DNA of 64,000 nucleotides. Origin: Puccinia triticina (Eukaryota > Basidiomycota > Pucciniomycetes > Pucciniales > Pucciniaceae). The stretch lies in contig NC_070559.1 in the NCBI RefSeq assembly GCF_026914185.1, positions 6,679,501 through 6,743,500 on the forward strand. Reading direction: 5' to 3'. Position 1 is the stretch's first letter. Every line of letters starts with the position of its first letter. Position numbers and translations under genes: made by a program. The notes below the pieces were generated by a model that was not told the origin of the DNA, searched no databases, and saw nothing but the letters and a program-made list of their open reading frames with translations. This document shows positions 44,402-54,318 of the stretch, one piece after another.

Positions 44402-44533
44402 ATAACTCAGGGAGAAGCCTGAGCCTGCCGAACCCCCAAACTTCGACCCTCAATCCTCCCGGAACACCAGATTGGTTCTCAAGGAAAAGGAAGAGAGTTT
44501 AATCACGCGATGACTTCCGTAAGTCTAAAGTTC

Positions 44534-45218
44534 CTAAAGCTGCAAGAGTTCTGGTTGGGCGCTTTCATTTTCTTCTGTGTAGCGCAGAGGGCATCGCGCT
44601 TCGCCAAGCTCTCCAAAACAGTTCCGTTTTCTTTCCGCAAGCCGGTGGGCACCCGGCGTCGTGATAAAGGTGCTAAGTTTTAAGCCGTGAAGGGATTTTC
44701 CCAGTGTCCCCGAGCAGATATCATGAGCGAAGGCGGTAGCCACCTCCAGAATCGGTAGACGCGTGTTGTAGTAGCCGGAAGTTCAAAGCGCACGATGCTG
44801 GTTTCCTTTTGAAGGAGAGGAACTTTCTAAACCGCGCGAGTCAGAGCCGCGAAGGGTACTTGCTTCCCCGCCTTGTAGTACTAGGATATCCGACTTTGAG
44901 GTTTTTCGAAGGGTGTGACCCGAGGAAGTGAGGTCCGTAAAAATAAATGAAGCTGTCTTCATCGTGAATAAGCACAAACAAGGGAGGGAACACATGTTGA
45001 TAGGGGCAAGACGGCAGAGACAATCAGATCAAAAAGATTATCTGCGATAACAAATGTTTCAGGTCATCCGGAATAGGAACAATCAACTGATGTTTCACCG
45101 CCTGGCCCGACCGCACTCCCCTCGACAAGGCATCCGCTTTATTGTCTCTGGATGTCACCCTCCTTGCTACCAGCTCCACCCCTTCCTTAATTAGGATTTG
45201 CTGAATCATGATCCACAA
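44534..45218 (-). pseudogene. Second, truncated RNase H end plus recombinase N-terminus
   Basis: 45218-45024 encodes an RNase H tail (QQILIKEGVELVARRV, DNKADALSRG) nearly the same as that at 46470-46309. Downstream to 44534 come pieces matching the recombinase N-terminal domain (FTDLTSSGHTLRK, ILVLQGGEASTLR, then DICSGTLGKSLHGLK) in different frames. The catalytic domain is absent. This is a broken tandem duplicate of the unit at 46.5-45.2 kb. Confidence 0.75.
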
Positions 45219-45239
45219 CCTCCAAAGCTGTGATAGTCT

Positions 45240-46281
45240 TAGCTAACTCGTCCATAGAGTACGGCCTAATGTAAAGCTTGTAACAAGCCGATCTCTATCG
45301 GCCGAGCGTGCAGATGGTCGCAATGTCAACGCCGAGCGCGTTACGAATCGAAGCACCACCTACTCGGAAGGAGTGGCCTGAGACTCCAACATGCCCCAAT
45401 TTTGCCCAGACCTGAGTCAGGCGCCCTACGGCTGCATTCTTAGTTAGGTTGATTCTATCCGACGACGATTGGAAACCAAATAGGGAGTCGCCTTCCGATT
45501 GGCAGGTGAGTAGTCGTCTCTTGACCGCCTCGAGTGGACAGAGTCGATTTCCTGTCGCCGTCAGACGTAAGTGTTGAACCCCAAGTGGTCCGGACGTTTT
45601 AGTAAAGCGCAGTGAAATGTTAACTGCCGAACCGTCAGCTGCGAAGACGACGTCCGACTTCTTTACCCCTCCGTCGAGGGTTGGCTTGCCAAATTTCGAA
45701 GGGTAGGTTACTTCCCCTAGCCTCGCCAGGCCCCAGAAGGCCACCAGATCCAAAAGTGCTAGGTCGAAGTCATCCCCGCCTGAGAGTTCGTCGGTCAGCG
45801 CGATAAGGTCGTAGATCATAACGGCCTTTTTCTTCTTTTCCTTCGCGCGGAGTGCGTCCCGTTTGGCCAAGCTTTTCAAAATCAGTTTTAATCTTCTCTC
45901 GCAAACCGGTGGGTACGCTGCTTCGTGATAGAGGTGCCAAGCTTTCAAGCCGTGCAGGTATTTTTCGAGTGTCACGGAACAAATCTCTTGGGGAGCCATG
46001 GGATGTACCTATTTCCCTGCCCACAAGCAGAAATGGTAGATGTCTTGCGTAGTGGCTGGAAGATTAAAGGGTATGGCGTTGGTTTCTCGTTTAAACGAGA
46101 GGAATTTTCTGACCGCAGAGTTATAGCTGCGAAGGGTGTTTGATTCCCAACCTTGCAGCACCAGGATGTCCAGTTCGGAGGGTTCTCTAAGGGTGTGGCC
46201 CGAGGAAGTGAAATCTTTAAAAAAGAAAGCAGCTGATTTCATTGTGAGAGAGAAAACACGCGAGTGAGAAGGAACATGCAA
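45240..46281 (-). pseudogene. Tyrosine recombinase (DIRS/Ngaro type), two in-frame TAG stops
   Basis: One minus-strand frame from 46281 covers a SAM-like core-binding domain (LVLQGWESNTLRSYNSAVRK) and the catalytic domain: first Arg in LARLGEV, HxxR in GHSFRVGGAS, and the nucleophile Tyr in the RSACYKLYIRPYS segment. TAG codons interrupt it after LWAGK (about 46008) and after ICTLGR (about 45294), the second just before the tyrosine. Both sit where tryptophan (TGG) would be expected. The enzyme would join a circular cDNA to the chromosome by strand exchange. The pieces are otherwise intact at 90 and 234 residues. Confidence 0.85.
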
Positions 46282-46308
46282 CTCGATGCCAGGGTAGCGG
46301 CGACAAGC

Positions 46309-46490
46309 TCAAATCAAAAAGATCACTTGTGATAACAAGTGTTTCAAGTCTGCTGGAATCGGGACGACCAGTTGGTGTTTCACCGCCTGGCCTGAACGTA
46401 CCCCTCGCGATAAGGCGTCCGCCTTATTATCCTTGGACGACACCCTCCTTGCAACCAATTCCACTCCCTCCTTGATCAGGATCTCCTGAG
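46309..46490 (-). pseudogene. RNase H C-terminal fragment of the recombinase element
   Basis: SQEILIKEGVELVARRV, then DNKADALSRG and AVKHQLVVPIP, the typical end of a DIRS/Ngaro RNase H domain. It ends at a TGA 27 bases before the recombinase frame, in the same register. Upstream it is fused to gag-like sequence with RT missing. A 29-bp direct repeat (acaatcgaaatacggagtaa) marks the junction at 46494-46552. Confidence 0.8.
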
Positions 46491-47095
46491 ATATTACAAT
46501 CGAAATACGGAGTAAACGATTCTCTGATGTTACAATCGAAATACGGAGTAAACCCGACATCAAAATGATTGGGTAGAGAGCCTTTGATGAACATGATCGT
46601 CGTTTTATCAGCGGGTCTCTTAGCTACGTTGACTGCAGGATTTATCGCATCACTTGACGAAGAGCGAAGGATGTCCGGTTTATCCGGAGCGGTCAAAGAC
46701 GTCGCATTATCCATCTTTCCGTAGAGACGTAAAAAGAAGTCAGTTGATTTCTTGTCGCCCTTTGCGAAGGCCTCCATCGCTCTTTCCCAAATCTCTTGAC
46801 GATCCGACTTCTCTTGCGTATCGCTCGTGACTTCGGGGGTAACAGAAGAAGCTACGACAGCGGTGGCCATCGTGTCACCCGCACTAGAAGCTTTAGGTGG
46901 CTCCGTCACCGAAACTGCTCCTGGTTCGATTATCAACGGCAAGTTCGACAGAATAGCTTTGTATCTGGATGCCGTGTCCCGCTCTTGACCATCCTTCGAC
47001 GGATGTCCACTCATTCGGATATTCAAACCCAATGTAATTGCCGTCCTTCTCATCTCCTCTAGATCTACGATTAGTGTAGTAGTGAATTGTGTCAC
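46490..47095 (-). pseudogene. Gag-like ORF, second copy
   Basis: It shares SNLPLIIEPGAVSVTEPPK, DKKSTDFFLRLYGKMD and NPAVNVAKRPADKT with the frame at 47633-46893. It joins directly into RNase H sequence, which shows an internal deletion of the RT region. Confidence 0.7.
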
Positions 47096-47633
47096 GTTGC
47101 CAATTCTTGTCGAACATAGTCAACGGAATGGGACCCCTGAATTCCTTAATGTTTTTATCGAAGTACGGAGTAAATCCTACATTGAAATGGTTCTGCAGGG
47201 AGCCCTTGATAAACACTATCATCGTTTTATCGGCCGGTCTTTTAGCCACGTTAACAGCCGGATTCACCGCGTCACTTGAAGAGGATCTGAGTATGTCTGG
47301 CTTGTCCGGTGCTGACAGAGACGTCGCGTCACCCATTTTCCCATAGAGCCTTAAGAAGAAGTCCGTTGATTTCTTGTCACCTTTTTCAAAGGCCGCAGTT
47401 GCCCCCTCCCAAATCTCTTGGCGATCGGTCTTGTCTTGAATAGATTTATCCGAGACTGGGTTGGATATGTTGATGGATTCAGAAGTGTTTAAGACCGTCC
47501 CATCAACTCTGGAGACTTCAGGTTCTTTAGGAGGTTCTGTGACATTAACTGCTCCTGGTTCGATGATCAACGGCAAGTTCGATAATATGGATCGGTATCT
47601 GGAAGCCGTGTCCCGATCTTGACCGTCCTTCAA
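46893..47633 (-). pseudogene. Gag-like ORF of the recombinase element, first copy
   Basis: 246 codons including DTASRYRSILSNLPLIIEP, EIWEGATAAFEKGDKKSTD and MFDKNWQRDTIHYY. It has no good ATG start and overlaps the second gag-like copy in another frame. The position between A1 and the recombinase marks it as the element's first ORF; the protein family itself is not firmly identified. Confidence 0.6.
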
Positions 47634-48209
47634 TGGGTTAGGGATTTCTGTATGAAATCAAGCAAATTACGATTCATTGACAAATTATAATCCATCATTA
47701 TTAACATCATATCGAGCAATTTACGATTGATTACACATATCGAAAACCATCTCAGCAACTTTGAGAATGGCTAACATTTTGAAACTATCTTCACTGTTCG
47801 TATCATGGGACAACGCGGTCTCCTTCCCGAGTGGTTCACCTTCAAAGACGCGATGGATGGCATAAAATAACACCGTATGTATCAGCGCTAAACCATCTAC
47901 TCAGGTTGCATGAATATCTCCTAGGAGAACTAACTACTTAAGTTCTCCTGTTCACGTCTCTCTTCATCGACCAGTATCGGTAAGCCTCGATCTTCAGACA
48001 TTTCCGATGTGGCCGTAATCTGACCTTGACCTGCTGATGCGGCTTGGTTCTCGGGTGATCTGTTAAGTCGCTTGTTTGCACGTTTAACCATTTCTTTGAC
48101 CATGTCCTTCAGTAAATGTGATGCTACGAGTTCAGAAGATGAAAGCGACGTTACTAGTTCGGAATTGATTATGTGATTATTGTCTTGACGATATAATTCA
48201 GTTTGAAAA

Positions 48210-48466
48210 GATTTTGAAAAGGAAACTGCCGGTGCAGAGCCGATGAGTTTCAGAGAGATGATGGAGAGAGCTTGGGAGGAGTCTTTGTGCGGGGACAGGC
48301 GAGTCTCAAGGAGCTAGATTATGAAGGTTGTTGTGACTGGCGCATGAGCCCGGTCTCAAACCTAATTGCTCATAATCTAGCCTCGACTCCCCCGGCCTGG
48401 CCTGGGCGCCCTCCTTCGCGTGCTTGGACCTAGGCGACCTCCCCCTGCGGGTCCGGTCTCTGTCCA
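48210..48466 (-). repeat. Split direct repeat A1 of the tyrosine-recombinase element
   Basis: 257-bp partner of 43829-44085 and the upstream end of the element in its own orientation. Confidence 0.93.
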
Positions 48467-48541
48467 GCCATGTAGCTGTCATGAGAGTGACAACTCTGTG
48501 AACCCTCTGCACAGTCACCGTGTACGTGACATGTACCACTC

Positions 48542-48564
48542 GGGGGGGGGGGGGGGGGGGGGGG
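48542..48564. repeat. Poly-G tract (about 23 G)
   Basis: An uninterrupted G run in ACTCG(n)CGACC. It may vary in length in the assembly and lies 250 bp upstream of the VPS24 gene. Confidence 0.95.
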
Positions 48565-48812
48565 CGACCCGCGCCCGCCCGATTATCAATGGGGCCGGGC
48601 CAACATTGCAAATATCACAGAACAAGGGCGGCCCGCTGCCAGCCCAAGCCCGGGGGAGTAGATCGGCCCGTCATCAGGCCCGCCCGAGCAGCTTCTCTAC
48701 AGGCTGCCGGGGCGGCCAATGAATACATCGCGTTCCGTTCCCAACCTGATTATTAACCTCATACAAAAACATAAATACTGCACCAACTCCGCCGTATAAG
48801 AAGGGAAGTGGC

Positions 48813-49848
48813 ATGGAGGTAAGCACAGTTTCAAGTCAATCAACTCACCTTATACTTCGCTCGGGTACTCATAACCTCAAAACCCCACATTGAATTCTTT
48901 TTGATGCGTGTAATATGGTCAACACCGATGGAACGATACAGTCCGTAAACCGATTTCTGTACGGCCCAAGCCCGGAAGAAAGGGTCCGGAAATGGCAGGC
49001 GAAGATCCGGACAGAAGAGAGGCAGATGGACCGCGAGATCCGCGGGATCGAAACCGCCCAGAATAAGGTGAAGATCCAGCTCAAACAACTAGCCTCGAAG
49101 AACGACCTCAAGAACTGTAAGCTTTTGGCTAAGGAAATCGTCAGGAGTAACAAACAGAAAGACCGTTTGTTCACCTCCAAAGCTAGACTCAATTCTATTC
49201 GGATGCAACTTCAACACCAACTTGGTTGGTCGGCCACTGTCCCTAATCTGAAACCTCTCAGAAAACTAATGATTGTAGACTGGTTCAGCTACCCTGAAGA
49301 TTTCAGGCACACTACAGAAGTCGACCGAGATTATGAAGCTATCCAACTCACTCATGAAGCTGCCTGAGCTGAATAAAACCATGCAGGAGATGTCGCAAGA
49401 GATGATGAAGGTCAGCCCCACGAATCCCCTCCATGTCAATGTCCTCTGATTAACCCCAGAGAGCTGAAAGCCAGAGGCACCGAATCTCGGATATGTATTC
49501 GTGTTTATTCTTTAGGCTGGAATTATGTCTGAGATGGTCGAGGATGCTATCGATACGCTGGACGAAGACGAGGAGGAGTTAGAGGAAGAAGCCGAAGCGG
49601 AAGTCCAAAACGTACTGTTCAATATTACTGACGGCAAGCTGGGCCAGATGGGTTCTGTAAGCAGCAAACTGCCTCAGGTACGTCTTGAAGAATCTCTCCC
49701 TCTCACCCCTTTCTCTTCACGCGATTCCCTCACCGACTCGAAGTGTTCCTCTCATCATCAGCCCGAGCTTTCCGAACCTGCTCAAGAAAACGACCTGGAA
49801 GATGTCGAAAGGATGCAGGCCCAACTGAACGGCCTTCTCCAAAGCTAA
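48813..49848 (+). CDS. VPS24: ESCRT-III subunit VPS24/CHMP3
   Basis: Five exons: 48813-48818, 48942-49224, 49307-49410, 49516-49677 and 49762-49848, giving 213 residues (animal CHMP3 is about 222). The first exon would encode only Met-Glu and joins in phase to SVNRFLYGPSPEERVRKW, which restores the usual family N-terminus; an ATG at 48915 would give a longer, atypical start. A basic helical half follows (AKIRTEERQMDREIRGIE, NCKLLAKEIVRSNKQKDRL), then LQKSTEIMK, MQEMSQEMMKAGIMSEM, an acidic stretch DEDEEELEEEAEAEV and a C-terminal MIM-like helix VERMQAQLNGLLQS. It polymerises with Snf7 and Vps2 on endosomes to cut intralumenal vesicles and recruit Vps4. It looks intact. Confidence 0.93.
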
Positions 49849-50460
49849 ACATTGCTATCCCTCTCTCACGAGCGTAACAATCCCCACACGCACCACTGAG
49901 AGTCATGAGGCAAGTGTAACAAAGTCCGTGGCACTGCCAAGCCATGCATAGGTATCAGCGGGGTTTATGACTAACAAGATGCTTGCACGAGATAATCTCT
50001 GAATTCACCGTAGTGTTTCTTTCTCCAGTTGTAAAATAGTACATCCATTTTCTCCCATTTTTATGTTATCCCAGCTGAGTGCTGGCATCTTGTCTGCAAT
50101 CCTGCATGTATGGCTTACCCCCAGTATTTTTTGTTGTTTTGCTATCTTTTGTTGAAATCATTAACTTGATGAAGTCTTGTGGGTCCCTCAAAAGCCAGTT
50201 GACTGGATCAGAATGCTGCTGACAAAAGATTATGGACAAAGGCTTTAGAACAGAGGACCCAGATGGAAGAGAGTGGTGTACAATGTGCAATAATTGATTG
50301 CTGCTTGCCATGCCACCCTGATAATGTGGAGCTAAGCAACTGGACAAGGGACTTTCGAGGAAATTTCGACTCCTTGCTTTGAAAACCAACAATCCAGCGA
50401 GGTTGACAAGATTGCTGATGGAGGTAACGTATGTATTTGCGGGCTTCTTGCCGTTACCGG
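49849..50460. other. Gene-free stretch downstream of VPS24
   Basis: Short unsupported frames only; AT-rich around 50030-50150. Confidence 0.35.
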
Positions 50461-51390
50461 TGTGAGAATAAAAGCTGGTATGTCGGTGGAAATGTCCGCT
50501 AACCACCTTTTTCAAGAATATTAGTGTCCCGGCTGTGTGATTGTCGGTGACTCGGCTCCGCACTGCTACTTTCCGCTAGCCTTCAGCGCTCCTCTCTGAT
50601 CAGCCTGATCTATAGCATAATAATCCACAAGTGAATAAAGCTCCGCACTCCGTAAGCACAGAATCCGCCGGTAACTTCTGAAAGTATAGATAAGGTCACA
50701 AATATATTTCCTAATACTCTGGTACGTCCGTAAGTTGTAAGTACAATAATTGAGTAATCCCCCAGATGATAGGATAAGGAAAGAGAAGAGAAATCCATGA
50801 GCCCCTTTTTCCTGTCCTTCCCTCCACGCACATAGCCGTTCCCACCCAATCCCTCACATCTGACACTTTCCCGCACTAGTCCTCCAGCTCTGCCCGCTCT
50901 TCCGCATGTCACTCTCTCCTCCCCAGTTGTCAGCTCCTCAGCTCAGTACTCCCCAGTTATTTACATACCACCTTCACACTTACCATCACATCTATACCTC
51001 ACCACAACCCTCATATTTGCAAATAACCACTGAACTCACTCTCAACTCTCACATATCTGTTGTCCAACAACTTCATCTGGAACTAGACCAGACCCTATCA
51101 CTTGATTAAAACTTGCCAAGCATAGCTTGGTGGGTCTTGTTGACTGATAGCATAGAAGGGCAGAGTTTGCACCTCCATCATCCCCTTCTCCATTCAGCAA
51201 AAGGGTTTCACAACTGCTTCTGAGTCTTACACCGGTCCGCGTGTGACTTTCCGTTCCTAGCGTGCTTTTCTGACATCATCCTCAGTGCTTATGTCACCGG
51301 AAAGCACTCTGCCTGAGCCGCTCTGTGCATTCCCACCCGCACTATCCCCGAGTGGACATTATACCACGCTTGCCTATATAAATCACCACA
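50461..51390 (+). repeat. LTR of the TGTGAGAAT family, split by another LTR fragment
   Basis: 50461-50900 matches 37564-37990 and 51230-51390 matches 38260-38420, ending at the same TATATAAATCACCACA box. The piece in between holds a different sequence: 51090-51222 is the reverse complement of 4950-5080 in the Ty3 leader/LTR. The younger Ty3-type fragment is therefore nested in the older LTR. Confidence 0.65.
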
Positions 51391-52239
51391 CCAGTTGCTT
51401 GCAATTGATTAGGTTTCAGCAACCCGCAGCTATGATTTATGTATGCATTAATTATGTATGTCCTCCTGCCCACAGAGCACCCTCCCGCACGCCCGATGCC
51501 AGAGATCAGGGTATGTACAACCCCCCCTCTCATGTCCACCCAGGTCCACCCTTTTCCACCCATTGCAAAACGCAATCTATTTATGTACCACCTCAAAATG
51601 ATGTCCAACTTCTTCCCTCTCCACGGTTCTTAACGTCCTAACAAATTACCCCAGCGTCCAAAAGTGGAAAACACAGCTGATTACCAAAATGTACAACACT
51701 CCTGCCGATCCTGCCAATTTTTTATCTAGTAAAGGTGAGCTTTTTTCTATTGACCTTCTTCAATTGTGCCTTTTCTATACATGACACTATGAAAAAAACT
51801 CAAGAAAGTGCTGGCAGTTGACATGCAGCATACTCAAGTTCATTTCTAGCTGATACCAGGCTCATACATATGAATCCTAGGTGGTACACCCTGGAATTTT
51901 TGGAAGATCCTCAGCTTTAGTCTACAGTGCACAACACACTAGACTGAGTTAAAAACTAAGTCTGAGGTGCACGGATTTCCTGAGGCAAATGCTCAGCTGG
52001 GAGCACACTTGCCCCTCCTGCACAACAAGGTCATCCATACTGGCCCTTGTTGACCAACCCCTGGGATGAATGCCCCCCATATCAGCAAGAATACGCGCCC
52101 GTGTTGACTAGGAGGATGCCCACGCCCATCCCCTTCAAAAAAGGGTGTGTTGAGGGGCATGCCCTTGATTTCCCTGCTGTACACTTCCACATACGCCCAG
52201 CGGGGGCGTGTAGGGGCGTGCGAGGCCAGCTCGCCAAGA
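51391..52239. other. Gene-free stretch
   Basis: No supported gene. The motif AAAAACTCAAGAAA..CAGTTGACATGCAG at about 51793-51826 is also found at 24605-24640. 52110-52235 is GC-rich with CACGCCC/GGGCGTG motifs related to the palindrome at 56.3-56.6 kb. Confidence 0.4.
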
Positions 52240-52500
52240 GAGACAGAGCTGGTATGTGTATACCAGCTCGCCGAGAGGGCAGAGTTCTTGGCGAGCTGGT
52301 ATACAGATACCAGCTCACCAAAAGAGGAGCTCGCCGGGAGGAGAGTCCCTCTCGGCGAGCTGGTATGCACATACCAGCTCACCGAGAGGAGCTCGCTGGG
52401 AGGAGAGCCCCTCTCGGCGAGCTGGTATACACATACCAGCTCACCGAGAGGAGCTCGCCGGGAGGAACTTCCCTCTTGGCCAGCTGGTATATTGTGTTTT
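52240..52500. repeat. Palindromic minisatellite (GAGCTGGTAT..ATACCAGCTC)
   Basis: Four to five copies of a ~60-bp unit made of CTCGGCGAGCTGGTATACA facing its own complement, with GAGGAGCTCGC..GGGAGGAG spacers. It shares its unit and its right-hand boundary (GGTATATTGTGTTTTTA) with the inverted array at 56045-56270. Confidence 0.85.
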
Positions 52501-54318
52501 TACTAATGCTTAGACTTTCCAAGCATTTTTGGATAGTAAAGTTATGGACTTCGGGCCCAGAATTGGCGCACAGCAGGCCACAGCACCCATTTAATCCCCG
52601 GGTTTCTGCCATACACAGCTCCGGGGGGGATCAATCTCACGCTGTGATTGGATGACCGGCTGAAGGCAGCTGTGCAGTCAGGAGCTGGCACCCATCATCC
52701 ATCCCACCCAATATCCATCATCAATCCCACCCGATATCACCTATTCCAAGCGACACCACCCAAATCAACATGGATTACCAACGCCCCCACAGATCAATAC
52801 TAACCATACCATGGTTTATTGCTATGCCGCGGAATCCAAAATCGCTCTGGTAGGCCGTGGTCCGTATGGCACAACAAGGTCTGTGCATTTTGTTTTTTAT
52901 ATGTCCACTTTGTGGACCCTGGCCGCTACGTTATCCAATTCTTATTACTGCAAAACCATGACTGGCACTTGAGTGGACCAATCTGATGTTTGTTGGTTTT
53001 TTTTTTTTAAAAAAAAGTGAATGTTGCAGGTGTCTCAATGCTCAACAGCCTTGTAGCTGGGGATATATGGGTCCCCTGGTCAGGCAAAACTCATTAAGAG
53101 CGTGATCGGAGCACTTGACTATGTCAAATACTGATGGTCCAGCGATACAACGATGGACGACAAGCCGGACGCTTTCCCAATGGGCTCGTTGACTTTGGAC
53201 TGTTTGACGCGTTCGCCTCAGCAGCCCAGTGCACGCTGACTTCCCACCCTAGCGGCCGACAGACACGATCAACTCATCTCCGCCTTGCAGCGTAGTCATC
53301 CCCGTTCGCGCGCTTGGTAGCAGCCCGGCTCCTCTCAACAAAGCTCACACTCTTTGGCCAGTGTTACTCCGCTTAGCTCACCCACCCCGCTCTCCCGGTA
53401 ATATACCTCCAACCCCGGCGAGTACGACCGCTTTCCTTCTCAGCTCTGCCTCCAGGCAGCCAGCAGGCTCCGGGCTCAATGCCTTCTTGGCCGGCTTTCG
53501 ACGCGCGAACGACGAGATCATCTCTGGGAAGGAGGAGATGATGACCGTAGAGCTTGGAGGTGTCACATGAAGAAGAATATGCCGTTTTGATTCTCCTTTT
53601 GGAGATGGATAGTTTCTTTTATGTTGCAGCCTATCAAAGCCCTTCGGATCAGCAAGAAAAAAACCCAGTAATATGATTGATATTGATAGATTTGTGATGT
53701 AGCTTGAAGTAGATGGATAAGAAGCAATGAGCCAAAGAAATAGAAACCATCTTGATAATGTGTGATAGATCTGAGCAGTACAAGATAGAAAAAAACTTAA
53801 GGCGATCTAATTTAACTCATCAATACATTCTGTAAACTGGGGTAAGATACTGTTGATAAGATGCAGAGGAAAAAATTTAGGCAGCACAGATGAAAACGAG
53901 ATCTGGCTATTGAGAGGCCAAATGTTCTTCAAACTTGAATATATTATCTTTTAATTGACCAATGATTATGCTTAAGCCCCATTGACTCCTCTGCTTGCGA
54001 GTACCTAGGATGATTGACATCCTTTTCATCAAGGATTGTAATCACTTCTCTGTGTTTTTTGGGACAAAATATAATGGCACATGAGAGGCACCACCAGTAG
54101 GATATGAAAACGAGCGACCCACGGAGGGGCAGGAGAGCTTTGAACGGATTCCCTCTCCGAAAGGGAATGTGTGTCTCACAACCCCAGCGCGTGTTGGCAA
54201 GATTATTTTTGTTATTTTGGGATGGCGAGTGGGCCCGATGGGAGGGCAAATACACACGATGGACACCAGACTTCCCGCCCCTCTTCAAGGCGAAAAAAGG
54301 GAAAAAAGGAAGAGGAGA
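52501..54318. other. Intergenic region
   Basis: A frame at 53361-53570 (ending NDEIISGKEEMMTVELGG) has coding-like composition but no recognised family. Otherwise there is only AT-rich DNA (53580-54100) and the 3' flank of the POB3 fragment. Confidence 0.35.

Larger units (their letters stand above)
43483..48466 (-). mobile_element. Tyrosine-recombinase (DIRS-order, Ngaro/PAT-like) retrotransposon with split direct repeats
   Basis: On the minus strand the order is A1 (48466-48210), gag-like, RNase H and recombinase frames, then B1 (44401-44087), A2 (44085-43829) and B2 (43797-43483). A1/A2 are 257-bp and B1/B2 315-bp near-identical direct repeats without length changes. The A1-ORFs-B1-A2-B2 arrangement is the hallmark of PAT/Ngaro-type elements, which use a tyrosine recombinase instead of a DDE integrase and make no target duplication. 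The internal part is damaged: gag and RNase H-recombinase are each present twice and most of RT is missing. Confidence 0.9.

Noticed and set aside
48306..48756. Frames through the poly-G tract and the A1 repeat
   Set aside because: Same frames occur in the other repeat copy at 43.9-44.25 kb and depend on the poly-G length; they lie in non-coding terminal repeats.
53361..53570. 70-codon plus-strand frame with coding-like composition
   Set aside because: Too short, no family recognised, no splice partners found; mentioned only as part of the intergenic region.
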